From the NCBI GenBank assembly GCA_045605145.1, contig JAZUPH010000073.1, forward strand, positions 1-64,000: DNA of 64,000 nt. The letters run 5' to 3'. The notes beneath the pieces are model-generated. The model was not told where the DNA came from. It saw nothing but the letters and a program-made list of their open reading frames with translations, and did no database searches. Shown here piece after piece: positions 6,825-16,880 of this stretch (within the stretch, counting starts at the first letter, position 1; every line of letters begins with the position of its first letter). The translations under genes and the position numbers were made by a program. This DNA is from CAMNAO01 sp045605145 (GTDB taxonomy: Bacteria > Bacillota > Clostridia > Oscillospirales > Oscillospiraceae).

Positions 6825-9427
6825 TTTGCATCGTACCATGTAAAGCCAACTCCCGCCTCCGCCGTGAGAGGTACGGGCAGGCTGGCCGCGTTCTGCATCT
6901 CTTCGGTAAGGATGCGGGCGACAATGTCCTTTTCGTTCTCGGGGCACTCCACAATAAGTTCATCGTGCACCTGCATGATGAGCCTCGCCTGCAGGCCCTC
7001 TTTCTTCAGGCGGCCGTGTACGGCTATCATTGCCAGCTTCATAATATCGGCGGCAGTACCCTGTATGGGCGCATTTCTTGCCACGCGCTCACCAAAAGAG
7101 CGCACATTTCGGTTGGCTGACTTAAGCTCCGGCAGGCTGCGGCGGCGGCCGTAGATCGTGCTGACAAAGCCTTTCTCAGACGCGTCGCTTATAGTTTTAT
7201 CCATATACTCAGCAACGCCGCTGTACCGGTCAAGGTAGCTGTCGATATATCTCTGGGCCTCACCCACCGACACTGCGATATCCTGCGACAGGGAGAATGC
7301 GGAGATGCCGTAAACAATGCCAAAGTTCACCGCCTTGGCATGGCTGCGCTGCTGAGGTGTAACATCCTCGGGTGCAATGCCAAGCACCTGGGCCGCTGTA
7401 ACACGGTGGATATCCTCACCGCTCAAAAATGCGCGGCGCATCACCTCATCGCCCGACATGCAGGCAAGAAGGCGCAGCTCTATCTGGCTGTAGTCCGCGT
7501 CCACCAGCACATTGCCGGGCGCGGCGGTGAACATTTTGCGCACCTCGCCGCCCAGTGCCTTGCGGATGGGAATATTCTGCAGATTCGGCTCAGTGGAGGA
7601 AAGGCGGCCCGTAGCGGTGACGGTCATCTGGAAATTGGTCCTGATGCGGCCGTCCGGATCGCGAACTTTCAAAAGTCCTTCCACATAAGTGCTTGTCAGC
7701 TTGGTAAGCTCACGATATTCCAAAACGAGCCCCGCGATGGGGTGCTTATCCTTCAGCTTTTCCAGCACATCAACATTGGTGGAATAGCCGGTCTTTGTCT
7801 TTTTGGGAGCCGGCAACATCAGCTTTTCAAACAGCACCTCGCCCAACTGCTTGGGTGAATTGATATTAAACTGCCCGCCGGCGTAGTTGTAGATCATCTG
7901 GGCTATCTCATTGGCCTGTGCCGATAGACGGACGCCAAAATCACGCAGGGCGTCGCCGTCAACATAGAAGCCGGCGATCTCCATCTCGGCCAGCACGCGG
8001 CACAGCGGCAGCTCGACCCGGCGCAGGACATCACCCATCCCGGCCTCATCCACCTGCGAGACCAGTACGGGTGCAAGACGGTATATAGCACATGCCCGGC
8101 TGCGAAGAGGGCCGGTGAGATCAAACAGACCAAGCTGTTCATCGCCCTCATCCTCCCCAACGCCGAAACACTCATCCGCCATGGCAACGATGTCATAATC
8201 CTTTGCCATGGGATCGAGAAGATAGGCGGCAAGTGCCGTATCCATGGCCCAGTTGTCCGTATCGTAACCCGCCTCGAGAACGCGGCGGATGGTATCCTTA
8301 ATATTGTGTCCGGTCTTGGAAACCTTATCGGAAAGCAGGGCGCGCAGCACCCTGTCGCCATCGGTAAGAGCCGCAAAGTCAATGGTATACACCCTGCCGT
8401 CTGCGGCGACGGCAGCAGCACTAAGATCCTCAGCCAGATCCACGGCGGCACCGTACTTTTCGCAGGCGGAAAGCATGGCATCGGCTGCGGTGCTGTCAGT
8501 AAACTCCACCCACTGAAGCTCACAGCGCGCCGTATCGGAATGAATCTTCCCCCCGGGCGCTGTAAGTTCCATGCGCTCAATATACTTTTTAAGCCCCAGC
8601 GCCATAAAAAGCTCATAAAGGCGGTCATTATCCACAGGCTTTCTCAAGGCGTCCTGAGGGCTGAACTCCATAGGCACATGGCGGTCGATCACCACCAGTT
8701 CCCGGGAAAGTGCGGCCATTTCTTTGCCGGCAGCAAGCTTTTTGCGCACGGCGTCTTTGATATCGAGAGTATCAAGCTCATTATATATCCGCTCCACCGT
8801 GCCGAAACGGCGCACAAGATCAAGGGCGGTCTTCTCCCCCACCCCGGCAACACCCGGAATGTTGTCGGAGGAGTCGCCCATGAGCGCCTTGAGCTCGATT
8901 ATTCCGGCAGGTTCAAAACCGTATTCCTCACGGAATACATCAGTGTCATACATTACGGTTTCGCTCTGCCCCATGCGGGACTTGACATGGCGCACCACCG
9001 TGCCGCCGCCAATGAGCTGAAAACTGTCTTTATCGCCGGTGACAAGGACGCAATCCCAGCCGGCGGCATTGCTTTTAAGGGAAATAGTACCCATGAGGTC
9101 ATCCGCCTCGTAGCCGGCAATACCGTAATGAGGGATGTTCATAGCCTCCATGATGTCTTTAAGTATGGGCATCTGGGCCGCCAGATCCTCAGGCATGCCC
9201 TTGCGCTGGGCCTTGTAACCGTCATACTTCTGCTTGCGGAAAGTAGGTGCGTGGACATCAAAGGTCACGCACAAGGCATCCGGCGTCTCATCTTGCAAAA
9301 GGCGGAAGAGAATGCCCAGAAAACCGAATATGGCGTTGGTGGGCGTGCCGTCGGGCGCATTGAGAGGGCGCACGCCGTAGTAAGCACGGTTGGCAATGCT
9401 GTTGCCGTCCAGCACCATCAGTTTCAT
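6821..9427 (-). CDS. polA: DNA polymerase I
   Basis: 868 residues from the ATG preceded by GGAGGCGGAAGT. Domain order: 5'-nuclease (about 1-290, starting MKLMVLDGNSIANRAYYG), a 3'-5' exonuclease fold (about 300-480), and the polymerase domain with motif A (DADYSQIELRLLA), motif B (HAKAVNFGIVYGIS) and motif C (QVHDELIVECPE). The exonuclease region lacks the acidic D-x-E metal ligands (it reads AVDLAEDLSAAAVAADG there), so proofreading is probably absent, as in several Firmicutes enzymes. Works in Okazaki-fragment maturation and repair. Confidence 0.96.
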   Translation of the reverse strand: MKLMVLDGNSIANRAYYGVRPLNAPDGTPTNAIFGFLGILFRLLQDETPDALCVTFDVHAPTFRKQKYDGYKAQRKGMPEDLAAQMPILKDIMEAMNIPHYGIAGYEADDLMGTISLKSNAAGWDCVLVTGDKDSFQLIGGGTVVRHVKSRMGQSETVMYDTDVFREEYGFEPAGIIELKALMGDSSDNIPGVAGVGEKTALDLVRRFGTVERIYNELDTLDIKDAVRKKLAAGKEMAALSRELVVIDRHVPMEFSPQDALRKPVDNDRLYELFMALGLKKYIERMELTAPGGKIHSDTARCELQWVEFTDSTAADAMLSACEKYGAAVDLAEDLSAAAVAADGRVYTIDFAALTDGDRVLRALLSDKVSKTGHNIKDTIRRVLEAGYDTDNWAMDTALAAYLLDPMAKDYDIVAMADECFGVGEDEGDEQLGLFDLTGPLRSRACAIYRLAPVLVSQVDEAGMGDVLRRVELPLCRVLAEMEIAGFYVDGDALRDFGVRLSAQANEIAQMIYNYAGGQFNINSPKQLGEVLFEKLMLPAPKKTKTGYSTNVDVLEKLKDKHPIAGLVLEYRELTKLTSTYVEGLLKVRDPDGRIRTNFQMTVTATGRLSSTEPNLQNIPIRKALGGEVRKMFTAAPGNVLVDADYSQIELRLLACMSGDEVMRRAFLSGEDIHRVTAAQVLGIAPEDVTPQQRSHAKAVNFGIVYGISAFSLSQDIAVSVGEAQRYIDSYLDRYSGVAEYMDKTISDASEKGFVSTIYGRRRSLPELKSANRNVRSFGERVARNAPIQGTAADIMKLAMIAVHGRLKKEGLQARLIMQVHDELIVECPENEKDIVARILTEEMQNAASLPVPLTAEAGVGFTWYDAK

Positions 9428-9465
9428 ACTTCCGCCTCCTTGGAGTTTAATCGATAAATTGTTTG

Positions 9466-10881
9466 TCAGCCTTCCCTTTTCCACTTGACGCCCTGGGGAG
9501 TGTCCTGCAGAACGATGCCGCGTGCTTTCAGCTCGTCGCGGATACGGTCGGCCTCTGCCCAGTTCTTGCTCTTGCGGGCAGCCTGACGGGCCTGGACAAG
9601 AGCGTCGATCTCGGCATCCTCATCATTTGCGCCGCCCTCGGCCTTGCCGCAGGGTACGCCCAAAACACCGGTCAGCTCGTCAAATATTTCAAGGCACTTT
9701 ACAGCCAGCGCCCTGGTGGGGTTCTTGTCGCCGGCGGTGGCGCTGTTCATTTCTCTTGCCATAGTGAAGATTACAGAAATGCCGTCGGCTGTGTTGAAGT
9801 CATCGTCCATGGCCTTGATAAACTCATCGCGATACTTGCCCAGTCCGTCAACAAATGCCTGCTCCTGGGCGGTCATGTCGCCGTCAGCGCCCTTCTGTGA
9901 GATAAACTCAAGGTTCTCCCGGCTGGTCTTAAGGCGTTCAAGGGCGTTTTTGGCCTGCTCCAGAATTTCAGGGGAGTAGTTGAGAGGGCTGCGATAGTGG
10001 GCCATAAGCATGAACATGCGGATAGTCTCGTGGCCGTAAACAGCGGCGGCATCGCGGACAGTGAAGAAGTTGCCCAGAGACTTGCTCATCTTCTTATTAT
10101 CCACGCTGATAAAGCCGTTATGCAGCCAGTAGTTAACAAAGGTGCAGCCGTGGGCGCACTCAGACTGGGCGATCTCATTCTCATGGTGGGGGAAAGTCAG
10201 GTCCTGACCGCCGCAGTGGATGTCGATGGTCTTGCCAAGGTAGCGGCTGGACATTGCGGAGCACTCGATATGCCAGCCGGGGCGGCCTTCACCCCAGGGG
10301 GAGGGCCAGCTGGGCTCACCGGGTTTGGCAGCCTTCCAAAGGGCGAAGTCCATGGGGTTCTCCTTAATATCGTTGACATCGATGCGCGCGCCGCTCATCA
10401 GATCGTCAAGGGGCTGATGGGACAGCTTGCCATACTCTTTGAAGCTGAGTGTACGGAAGTACACATCGCCGTCCACGGCGTAGGCGTGACCGTTGTCAAC
10501 AAGAGCGCTGACGATATCAATAATCTCCTGAATATTCTCAGTGGCTTTGGGATGCACGGTAGCGGGGCGCACGCCAAGGGCGGTGGCATCCTTCTGATAC
10601 TCGGCAATATACTTCTCGGCCACTTCCTGGCTGGTGATGCCCTCTTCATTGGCGCGCTTGATGATCTTGTCATCAACATCGGTGAAGTTCTGCACGAAGG
10701 TCACCTCATAGCCGCGGTACTCAAAATAGCGGCGCAGCACATCAAACATGATGATGGGGCGGGCGTTGCCCACGTGGATATAATTATACACGGTAGGGCC
10801 GCAGGCATACATACTGACCTTGCCGGGGGTGATGGGTACAAACTCTTCCTTCTGCATGGTCATGGTGTTAAACAGCTTCAT
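9466..10881 (-). CDS. cysS: Cysteinyl-tRNA synthetase
   Basis: Class I synthetase charging tRNA-Cys, 471 residues from the ATG with AACAGGAGGATC upstream. The HIGH-type motif is YIHVGNARP, the KMSKS loop is KKMSKSLGNF, and the zinc-site C-G-P / HIECSAM / HH pattern is visible. Expression is controlled by the T-box leader immediately upstream. polA follows after 38 bases. Confidence 0.97.
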   Translation of the reverse strand: MKLFNTMTMQKEEFVPITPGKVSMYACGPTVYNYIHVGNARPIIMFDVLRRYFEYRGYEVTFVQNFTDVDDKIIKRANEEGITSQEVAEKYIAEYQKDATALGVRPATVHPKATENIQEIIDIVSALVDNGHAYAVDGDVYFRTLSFKEYGKLSHQPLDDLMSGARIDVNDIKENPMDFALWKAAKPGEPSWPSPWGEGRPGWHIECSAMSSRYLGKTIDIHCGGQDLTFPHHENEIAQSECAHGCTFVNYWLHNGFISVDNKKMSKSLGNFFTVRDAAAVYGHETIRMFMLMAHYRSPLNYSPEILEQAKNALERLKTSRENLEFISQKGADGDMTAQEQAFVDGLGKYRDEFIKAMDDDFNTADGISVIFTMAREMNSATAGDKNPTRALAVKCLEIFDELTGVLGVPCGKAEGGANDEDAEIDALVQARQAARKSKNWAEADRIRDELKARGIVLQDTPQGVKWKREG

Positions 10882-10929
10882 TATATTGATCCTCCTGTTA
10901 TTTAAGCAGAACGGTAATCGACAAATAAA

Positions 10930-11150
10930 CCGCCTCTTATGCCATGGCATAAGAGGCGGCGATCCGCGGTTCCACTCTCATTTATTACTATGCGGCTTTA
11001 ACGCAGCCCTACGGGGACGCATTTCCTCATCCCCCGCTCCGGGACGCACTTCACAACCTATGCGCAAGCGGCACTCACAGCGAATGCGCCGCCTCTCTGA
11101 TGCGCGTACGGCAGCTACTTTTCCCTTCATCGCGGTATCATATCCGCCGA
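10930..11150 (-). ncRNA. T-box leader (cysteine) upstream of cysS
   Basis: The minus strand carries the T-box signature AGAGTGGAACCGCGG (about 10964-10978) that pairs with uncharged tRNA ends, followed by a perfect palindromic terminator CCGCCTCTTATGCC / GGCATAAGAGGCGG (10930-10959) and a TTTATTTGT tail. A TGC triplet at 11046-11048 in the stem I region (GAAGTGCGTCCC) is the likely cysteine specifier. Known T-boxes relieve termination when the cognate tRNA is uncharged; here that would raise cysS, and possibly the downstream polA-rimI-tsaD, on cysteine starvation. Confidence 0.88.
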
Positions 11151-11152
11151 TA

Positions 11153-11182
11153 ATCTTATCATCGGCCCTCTTACTTTGTCAA
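11153..11182 (-). promoter_or_regulatory. Promoter of the T-box-cysS transcript
   Basis: Minus-strand TTGACA, 18 bases, TAAGAT, just upstream of the T-box leader and just downstream of the pgsA stop. Confidence 0.75.
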
Positions 11183-11193
11183 GGGCAATGTAC

Positions 11194-11742
11194 TCAGCAG
11201 TCTTTGAGAATATCTATGTTCTTGGCAAAATACTCAACACCGGAAACAACGGTTGTAAGCACGATAATAACGGTGCACAGCCAGTTTACCGTGAAGCCGC
11301 CAACAATGCTCACAGCGCCAAGAGGGGTAAGCATTGCACAGATGCAGACCATAGATGATGCGGTCTTGATCTTGCCGCTCATGGCGGCGGCCATGACGGT
11401 ACCGTTGGAGGCCGCGATCATGCGCAGTCCGGACACGGCAAACTCACGGGTGATGACGATCATCGCAGCCCACGAGGGCATGGTGCCCCACTGGACAAAC
11501 ACCAGAAGCGCCGCCACAACCAGCACCTTATCGGCGAGGGGGTCAATGAACTTGCCGAAGTCGGTGATGAGGTTATACTTTCTTGCGATCTTACCGTCGG
11601 CGTAGTCGGTGAGGGACGCCAGAATAAAGATCGCAAGGCCGACCCACATGGCCCATGTCTCACCCTGCCAGATAAGCAGGACAGCCATGAATACCGGCAC
11701 CATAAGCACGCGGAGTATGGACAGTTTATTGGGAAGATTCAT
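11194..11742 (-). CDS. pgsA: CDP-diacylglycerol-glycerol-3-phosphate 3-phosphatidyltransferase
   Basis: Makes phosphatidylglycerol phosphate in the membrane; 182 residues with several hydrophobic helices. The CDP-alcohol phosphatidyltransferase motif is complete: DYADGKIARKYNLITDFGKF followed by IDPLADK, containing the four conserved aspartates. Preceded by rimO with a 45-base gap and an AGGAGG site. Confidence 0.95.
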   Translation of the reverse strand: MNLPNKLSILRVLMVPVFMAVLLIWQGETWAMWVGLAIFILASLTDYADGKIARKYNLITDFGKFIDPLADKVLVVAALLVFVQWGTMPSWAAMIVITREFAVSGLRMIAASNGTVMAAAMSGKIKTASSMVCICAMLTPLGAVSIVGGFTVNWLCTVIIVLTTVVSGVEYFAKNIDILKDC

Positions 11743-11787
11743 TGTGATTTGCCTCCTGAAAAGAGTATATACAGCACGGCGTCGGCT

Positions 11788-13110
11788 TTATTCACCGATC
11801 TCGCCGAAGGGTTCATCGTTCAAAAGTCCCTTTATGCATACATCATATATATAACCCGGCTGGGCATCGCCGGCGAACAGCACACGGCCGTCAACCTCTG
11901 GCGCCTCAGCCTCACTGCGTCCGTAGAACAGCAGCTCATCCTCATCAAAGCCCTCACACAGAACGCGAACGGTCTTGCCTATACGGCTTTCCTCATACTC
12001 GCGCATGATTTCGTCCTGCAGCGCACGCACCAGTTCGGCGCGTCGTACCGCAGTTTCCTCATCCACATGCTCCATCCCGGCGGCGGGAGTACCCTCCTCC
12101 GGGGAGAAGGGGAAAACGCCGGCGCGCTGGAGTTTATACTCGCGCAGGAAGCTGCACAGTTCTTCAAACTCCGCCTCATCCTCACCGGGCAGGCCGGTGA
12201 TCAGACTGGTGCGGATGACGGCATCGGGCATTGCGGCGCGGATGCGCTCCAAAAGGGCGCGTATGTCACCCCCGCGGGAACGGCGGCGCATGAGCTTGAG
12301 AATATTATCATTTATATGCTGCATGGGGATGTCAAAATAGTGCAGCAGCTTGGGCTGGCGCGCTATGGTGACGATAAGCTCATCAGTCAGCTCAGAGGGG
12401 TAAAGATAGTGCATTCTAATCCAGTCGAGGCCGTCTATCCTGCACATTTTATCCAAGAGTTCCGGAAGTGCCAACCTGCCGTATCTGTCGCGGCCGTAAT
12501 GGGTGACATCCTGGGCGATGAGGACAAGTTCTCTTATGCCGCTCTGGGCAAGGGCCGTCGCCTCAGCCACGATATCCTCCATGCTGCGGCTCCTGTACCT
12601 GCCGCGCAGGGATGGAATGACGCAGTAGGCACAGCGGTTGTCGCAGCCCTCGGCGATCTGAATGTAGGCCCAGCCCGGACCGGTGGTGACGATACGGCCT
12701 GTCTCCTCAATAGGGGCGGAGATGTCGCCGAATGTGGACGCCGTCTCTTCACCGTCCAGCGCACGGCGTAGCAGGGGCAGAACGTCACTGTAATTATTGG
12801 TGCCCATCATGGCATCGATCTCCGGCAGTTCGCCGAACAGTTCATCCTTATAGCGCTGGCTCAGGCAGCCCACCACGACAATCTTACCCAACAGACCTGC
12901 TGCCTTCAGCTCACCCATGTCCAGGATGGTTTCGATAGCCTCCATCTTGGCGCTGTCAATGAAGCCGCAGGTGTTGATGACCACGGCGTCCGCGCCCTGC
13001 GGGTCGCTGACCAGTTCGTATCCGGCATCGTCCAAAAGGCTGAGCATCTGCTCACTGTTTATCAGGTTTTTGGGGCAGCCAAGTGAAATAATTGCAATTT
13101 TCTCGTTCAT
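11788..13110 (-). CDS. rimO: Ribosomal protein S12 methylthiotransferase RimO
   Basis: Radical-SAM enzyme adding a methylthio group to an aspartate of ribosomal protein S12. 440 residues: an N-terminal MTTase domain (IISLGCPKNLINSEQML) whose cysteines bind one Fe-S cluster, the radical-SAM CDNRCAYCVIPSLRGRYRSR with the CxxxCxxC triad, and a C-terminal TRAM domain ending in YDVCIKGLL. The SLGCPKN start distinguishes RimO from MiaB. It begins six bases after recX ends. Confidence 0.95.
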   Translation of the reverse strand: MNEKIAIISLGCPKNLINSEQMLSLLDDAGYELVSDPQGADAVVINTCGFIDSAKMEAIETILDMGELKAAGLLGKIVVVGCLSQRYKDELFGELPEIDAMMGTNNYSDVLPLLRRALDGEETASTFGDISAPIEETGRIVTTGPGWAYIQIAEGCDNRCAYCVIPSLRGRYRSRSMEDIVAEATALAQSGIRELVLIAQDVTHYGRDRYGRLALPELLDKMCRIDGLDWIRMHYLYPSELTDELIVTIARQPKLLHYFDIPMQHINDNILKLMRRRSRGGDIRALLERIRAAMPDAVIRTSLITGLPGEDEAEFEELCSFLREYKLQRAGVFPFSPEEGTPAAGMEHVDEETAVRRAELVRALQDEIMREYEESRIGKTVRVLCEGFDEDELLFYGRSEAEAPEVDGRVLFAGDAQPGYIYDVCIKGLLNDEPFGEIGE

Positions 13111-13116
13111 TTGCTG

Positions 13117-13755
13117 TTATTCCATATCTTCAAATTCATCGGTATATCTGCGTATAGCGCGGCTTATATCCTCTCTGTCGAAGCCCCGGCGCATGAGCGC
13201 ATCGGTCAGCCTTCGCAAACCGTCCCGATCAAGCTCACGGGGAGCCTTGCGCGATACAAGTCGATCAAGAGTATCGTCCGGTTCGGGCAGCTCAGTAAGC
13301 GCGTCCTCCCAGTACTCACGGGGCACTTTGCGCCGGCTCAGCTCGCTGACGGCACGGTGATAGCCGTAGCCTTTGCCGCCGCACCAGCGCACCACCTGAC
13401 GGGCATATTCTTCGTCATTGATAAAGCCCACACGCTCCATCAGCTCCACGGCGTTTTCAGCATCTTCCTCGCTCTCGCCCTTGTGGCGCAGGCGGTCGGA
13501 AAGCTCCGCCTTTGACATGGGGCGGGTAGACAGCACACGCAGAGCACGGGCCTTTGCCCCGTCACGGGATGCATCGCGCCGGATCTGCTCCAATTCCTCA
13601 GCGGACAGTTCCCTGCCGCAGAACAGATCGTAGTGCAGGGCTATATCCGGGCTAATCTGTATGCTGTCGCCGCTTTCAAGGCGCAGATACAGCCTGTCCG
13701 GTACGCGGGAGGGCGCAATGCTCTTTACAATGTCAGCATTTTGCGGCTGATGCAT
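13117..13755 (-). CDS. recX: Recombination regulator RecX
   Basis: 212 residues, modulates RecA filament activity. The helical tandem pattern is visible, e.g. ALRVLSTRPMSKAELSDRLRHKG and VGFINDEEYARQVVRW. The ATG at 13755 has GAGGG five bases upstream and lies just after the recA stop; a TTG at 13767 inside the end of recA is an alternative start. Genetic coupling to recA is typical for Firmicutes. Confidence 0.9.
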   Translation of the reverse strand: MHQPQNADIVKSIAPSRVPDRLYLRLESGDSIQISPDIALHYDLFCGRELSAEELEQIRRDASRDGAKARALRVLSTRPMSKAELSDRLRHKGESEEDAENAVELMERVGFINDEEYARQVVRWCGGKGYGYHRAVSELSRRKVPREYWEDALTELPEPDDTLDRLVSRKAPRELDRDGLRRLTDALMRRGFDREDISRAIRRYTDEFEDME

Positions 13756-13756
13756 A

Positions 13757-14854
13757 TCAGCCCTCAAAATCCTCGGCAGACACGTTCACGGCGCGGCCTG
13801 CCGCAACTGCGGCAACGCGAGCCTGAGGGCTCATCAGCTTATAGGCGTTGGCGCGGATCTGAGCCTCGACAGCTTCGGCCACCTCGGGATTGTCCTTGAG
13901 ATAGTTTTTGGCAGCATCGCGGCCCTGCAGGCGAACATCACCCACGGTGTACCATGCGCCGCCCTTGTCGATAAGATCCAGCTTGACGCCCAGGTCGAGG
14001 ATCTCACCGATCTTGGAGATGCCTTCGCCGTACATGATGTCAAACTCAGCCTCTTTGAAAGGAGGGGCAACCTTGTTCTTAACCACCTTGGCGCGGGTAC
14101 GGCTGCCCACCATCTCCTGCCCCACCTTAAGGGTCTCAATGCGGCGCATATCAATGCGTACGCTGCAGAAATATTTGAGTGCGCGGCCGCCGGGAGTAGT
14201 CTCGGGGTTGCCGTACATGACGCCGATCTTCTCACGAAGCTGGTTGATGAACACAACAATACAGTTGGTCTTGGAGATCACGCCCGCCAGCTTTCTGAGC
14301 GCCTGGGACATAAGTCTGGCCACTACGCCCACGGAAGAGTCGCCCATCTCACCCTCGATCTCACTGCGGGGAACAAGGGCGGCGACAGAGTCGATGACCA
14401 CAACATCCACAGCACCGGAGCGTACAAGGGTCTCGCAGATGTTCAGCGCATCTTCACCGGTGTCCGGCTGGGAGATGAGCATCTTTTCAATGTCAACGCC
14501 GAGAGCGCGGGCATAGGCGGGCTCAAGTGCGTGCTCGGCATCAATGTAGGCCACCTCGCCGCCGCTCTTCTGGGCGGAGGCGATAATATGCAGGGCGAGA
14601 GTAGTCTTGCCGCAGGACTCAGGTCCGTAAATCTCAATGATTCTGCCCTTGGGAACGCCGCCGATGCCCAGTGCAAGGTCAAGGGACAGAGAGCCGGTGG
14701 GGATGGATTCAACATTCACCTGCAGGCCGTCACCCATGCGCATGATGGAGCCTTTGCCGTAATTCTTTTCGATCTGCGCAATGGCGGTTTCCAGTGCGCG
14801 CTGTTTATCATCCGCTCTTGCGGGGGAAGCAGTGTTGGTCTCTTTCTTAGCCAT
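13757..14854 (-). CDS. recA: Recombinase RecA
   Basis: DNA-dependent ATPase for homologous recombination and SOS induction, 365 residues. Walker A reads [11 protein letters not shown] (usually GPESSGKTT), Walker [13 protein letters not shown], and the loop regions [20 protein letters not shown] and [20 protein letters not shown] are intact. An AGGAGGATTTTTTTC site precedes the ATG. No clear SOS box was recognised in the short gap to prmC, suggesting read-through from upstream. Confidence 0.98.
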   Translation of the reverse strand: MAKKETNTASPARADDKQRALETAIAQIEKNYGKGSIMRMGDGLQVNVESIPTGSLSLDLALGIGGVPKGRIIEIYGPESCGKTTLALHIIASAQKSGGEVAYIDAEHALEPAYARALGVDIEKMLISQPDTGEDALNICETLVRSGAVDVVVIDSVAALVPRSEIEGEMGDSSVGVVARLMSQALRKLAGVISKTNCIVVFINQLREKIGVMYGNPETTPGGRALKYFCSVRIDMRRIETLKVGQEMVGSRTRAKVVKNKVAPPFKEAEFDIMYGEGISKIGEILDLGVKLDLIDKGGAWYTVGDVRLQGRDAAKNYLKDNPEVAEAVEAQIRANAYKLMSPQARVAAVAAGRAVNVSAEDFEG

Positions 14855-14877
14855 GAAAAAAATCCTCCTCGCAGTTG

Positions 14878-15738
14878 TTATTTGTCAATTATACCCGCTA
14901 CTACGCGGTCGGTACCGGCGGTGTCTTTGAACATCGCGGTATAGGTAAAGCCGTTTTTATGTAATATCTCCGCAATTTCGTGGGCCTGTCCTTCGCCGCA
15001 TTCGTAAAGGATGCAGCCCCGGTCTCTCAAAAGGACCTTCCACTTCGGAGTTATCACGCGGTAGAAATCCAACCCATCGGCGCCGCCGTCCAGGGCCTGA
15101 TGGGGTTCGTAGTCGCGCACGGAGCTGTCCAGCTCCAGAATTTCCGCCGTGGGAATGTAGGGTGGGTTGCACACGATCAGATCGTAGCGCCCCAGCATCA
15201 CCGGCGGATCTTTCAGGGCGTCCGCCTCCACACAGCTTGTGCTGCGCGACAGATTAAGACGGAGTGTATTCATCCGCGCCACGGACAGGGCGTGGGGCGA
15301 ATTGTCAATAAGCGTAACCTTGCAGCCGGGAACATTGGCCGCAATGGCAAGGCCGATGCACCCGCTCCCGCAGCACAGATCCAGCACCCGGGCACCGTCA
15401 TCCCGCCCGCGAAGCAGGTCGATGGCCTTCTGAGCCAGCACCTCGGTATCCATGCGGGGAATGAGAACATCACTGTTCACCGCGATGGGCAGACCTAAAA
15501 ACTCCCACTCGCCGGTGATGTAAGCCACCGGCTCACCCGACATACGGCGCTCTACAAGTTCATCCACCTTGCGCTCGTAATCGGCGGAGACATACAGCTT
15601 CAGATCCTGCAGCAGCTCCTCCTGCGTCTTGCCGGCAGCGGCAGCCACGATCAGCCGCGCCTCCAGGGCGTAGGCGTCGATCCCGGCACGTTTTAACTTT
15701 TTGCGCGTTTCGAGATAGACATCACTGTAGGTGTTCAC
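14878..15738 (-). CDS. prmC: Release factor glutamine methyltransferase PrmC
   Basis: SAM-dependent methylation of the GGQ glutamine of release factors; 286 residues. The N-terminal helical domain is followed by the Rossmann motif [16 protein letters not shown] and the catalytic [10 protein letters not shown]. It follows the DUF1385 gene after 17 bases, a pairing common in Clostridia. Confidence 0.95.
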   Translation of the reverse strand: MNTYSDVYLETRKKLKRAGIDAYALEARLIVAAAAGKTQEELLQDLKLYVSADYERKVDELVERRMSGEPVAYITGEWEFLGLPIAVNSDVLIPRMDTEVLAQKAIDLLRGRDDGARVLDLCCGSGCIGLAIAANVPGCKVTLIDNSPHALSVARMNTLRLNLSRSTSCVEADALKDPPVMLGRYDLIVCNPPYIPTAEILELDSSVRDYEPHQALDGGADGLDFYRVITPKWKVLLRDRGCILYECGEGQAHEIAEILHKNGFTYTAMFKDTAGTDRVVAGIIDK

Positions 15739-15755
15739 GCCAAAACCTCCGCAAA

Positions 15756-16706
15756 TTAATAGGCGTCGCTGCCCTTTTCCTCGGGAATGACCAACTTCAG
15801 CGCCTCAATCGCCGCTTCAAGCATATCGTCGTCCGGCTCCTGCGTGGTGAGGTTCTGCAGGGCCTTGCCGGGGGCGGACATGATGGTGGTAAACCAGTTG
15901 TCATGGGCGCCGGCGTAACGGATGATCTCATAGCTGATACCCATTACCACGGGAAGCAGCAGCAGTTTTATAAGAACGCGCAGCAGCACATGCTCAACAT
16001 GCACCACGGAGAAAACAAGGATGCTGACTATCATAACAAGGAACATGAAGCTGGTGCCGCAGCGGGGATGCTGTCTGGGCTGCTTGCGGCAATTCTCGAC
16101 CGTCAGCTCAAGCCCCTTTTCATAACAGAAGATAGTCTTATGCTCAGCGCCGTGGTACATCCACATGCGGTTAATTTCCTTCATTTTCGTGACAAGCCAC
16201 ATATAGATGAGGAAAATGATTATTCTCAGCACGCCCTCAACCAGGCTGCGCAGTATGCCCGCACCAAGCACGTCGGCAAACAGGCCCGCGATAAACGAAG
16301 GCAGCAGGATGAACAGGCCGATGGCCAGCAGAACGCCCAGAAACATGGAAACCGCCATCAATGCGCTCTCCGCCTTTTCAGAGCCGATTTTCTTGTCCAG
16401 CCATTTGTCAAATTTGGATTTGTCCGCCTCCTGCTCTTCCTCGGGCAGGAGAGAAATGGAGTAGGTCAGCGCCTTCATACCCACGGACAGCGAGGTTATC
16501 ATATTGACCGCGCCACGGACAAGGGGCCAGCCGAAGATTTTGCACTTATCCTTGGCGGATACGGTGGGTTCAGTTTTGCTAACCAATCCATCATCGGTAC
16601 GCACCACGATGGCCGTCTTTTCCGGCCCGCGCATCATGATGCCCTCATACAGGGCCTGACCGCCGATAGAGGTGCGGAATACTACTTCTTCTTTCTTTTT
16701 GGGCAT
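15756..16706 (-). CDS. DUF1385 multi-pass membrane protein
   Basis: 316 residues from the ATG preceded by GAAAGGAGAACAT. The hallmark N-terminal GGQALYEGIMMRGPE is present, followed by several transmembrane segments (around residues 110-190 and 225-280) and the conserved MYHGAEHKTIFCYEKG with RCGTSFM. Members are found next to prmC and are of unknown biochemical role; the H-x-x-x-H/C residues suggest possible metal binding, which is inference. Confidence 0.88.
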   Translation of the reverse strand: MPKKKEEVVFRTSIGGQALYEGIMMRGPEKTAIVVRTDDGLVSKTEPTVSAKDKCKIFGWPLVRGAVNMITSLSVGMKALTYSISLLPEEEQEADKSKFDKWLDKKIGSEKAESALMAVSMFLGVLLAIGLFILLPSFIAGLFADVLGAGILRSLVEGVLRIIIFLIYMWLVTKMKEINRMWMYHGAEHKTIFCYEKGLELTVENCRKQPRQHPRCGTSFMFLVMIVSILVFSVVHVEHVLLRVLIKLLLLPVVMGISYEIIRYAGAHDNWFTTIMSAPGKALQNLTTQEPDDDMLEAAIEALKLVIPEEKGSDAY

Positions 16707-16806
16707 TATGTTCTCCTTTCGGCACGCGCCGAGGCAAAAATCCATATCTTGTGTTTCTTGCGAAAACAGGGGGCATATAACATCAATATATTCTATCATA
16801 AACCGC

Positions 16807-16835
16807 TTGAGTTTGAAAGTACTTTATTGTACAAT
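16807..16835 (+). promoter_or_regulatory. Promoter for the phosphopantetheinyl transferase
   Basis: TTGAGT, 17 bases, TACAAT. A small inverted repeat TTGTA-N5-TACAA overlaps the -10 element. Confidence 0.6.
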
Positions 16836-16880
16836 TTACAATAAATACGCAACTTTTGTTCTTCGGAGGGGTGAGAGGAA

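Noticed and set aside
8306..9457. A 383-codon open frame on the plus strand
   Set aside because: Antisense to polA, whose motifs are all intact; no ribosome site and no family resemblance.
15900..16844. Long plus-strand frame rich in His and Gln
   Set aside because: Antisense to the DUF1385 gene, whose family motifs are clear.
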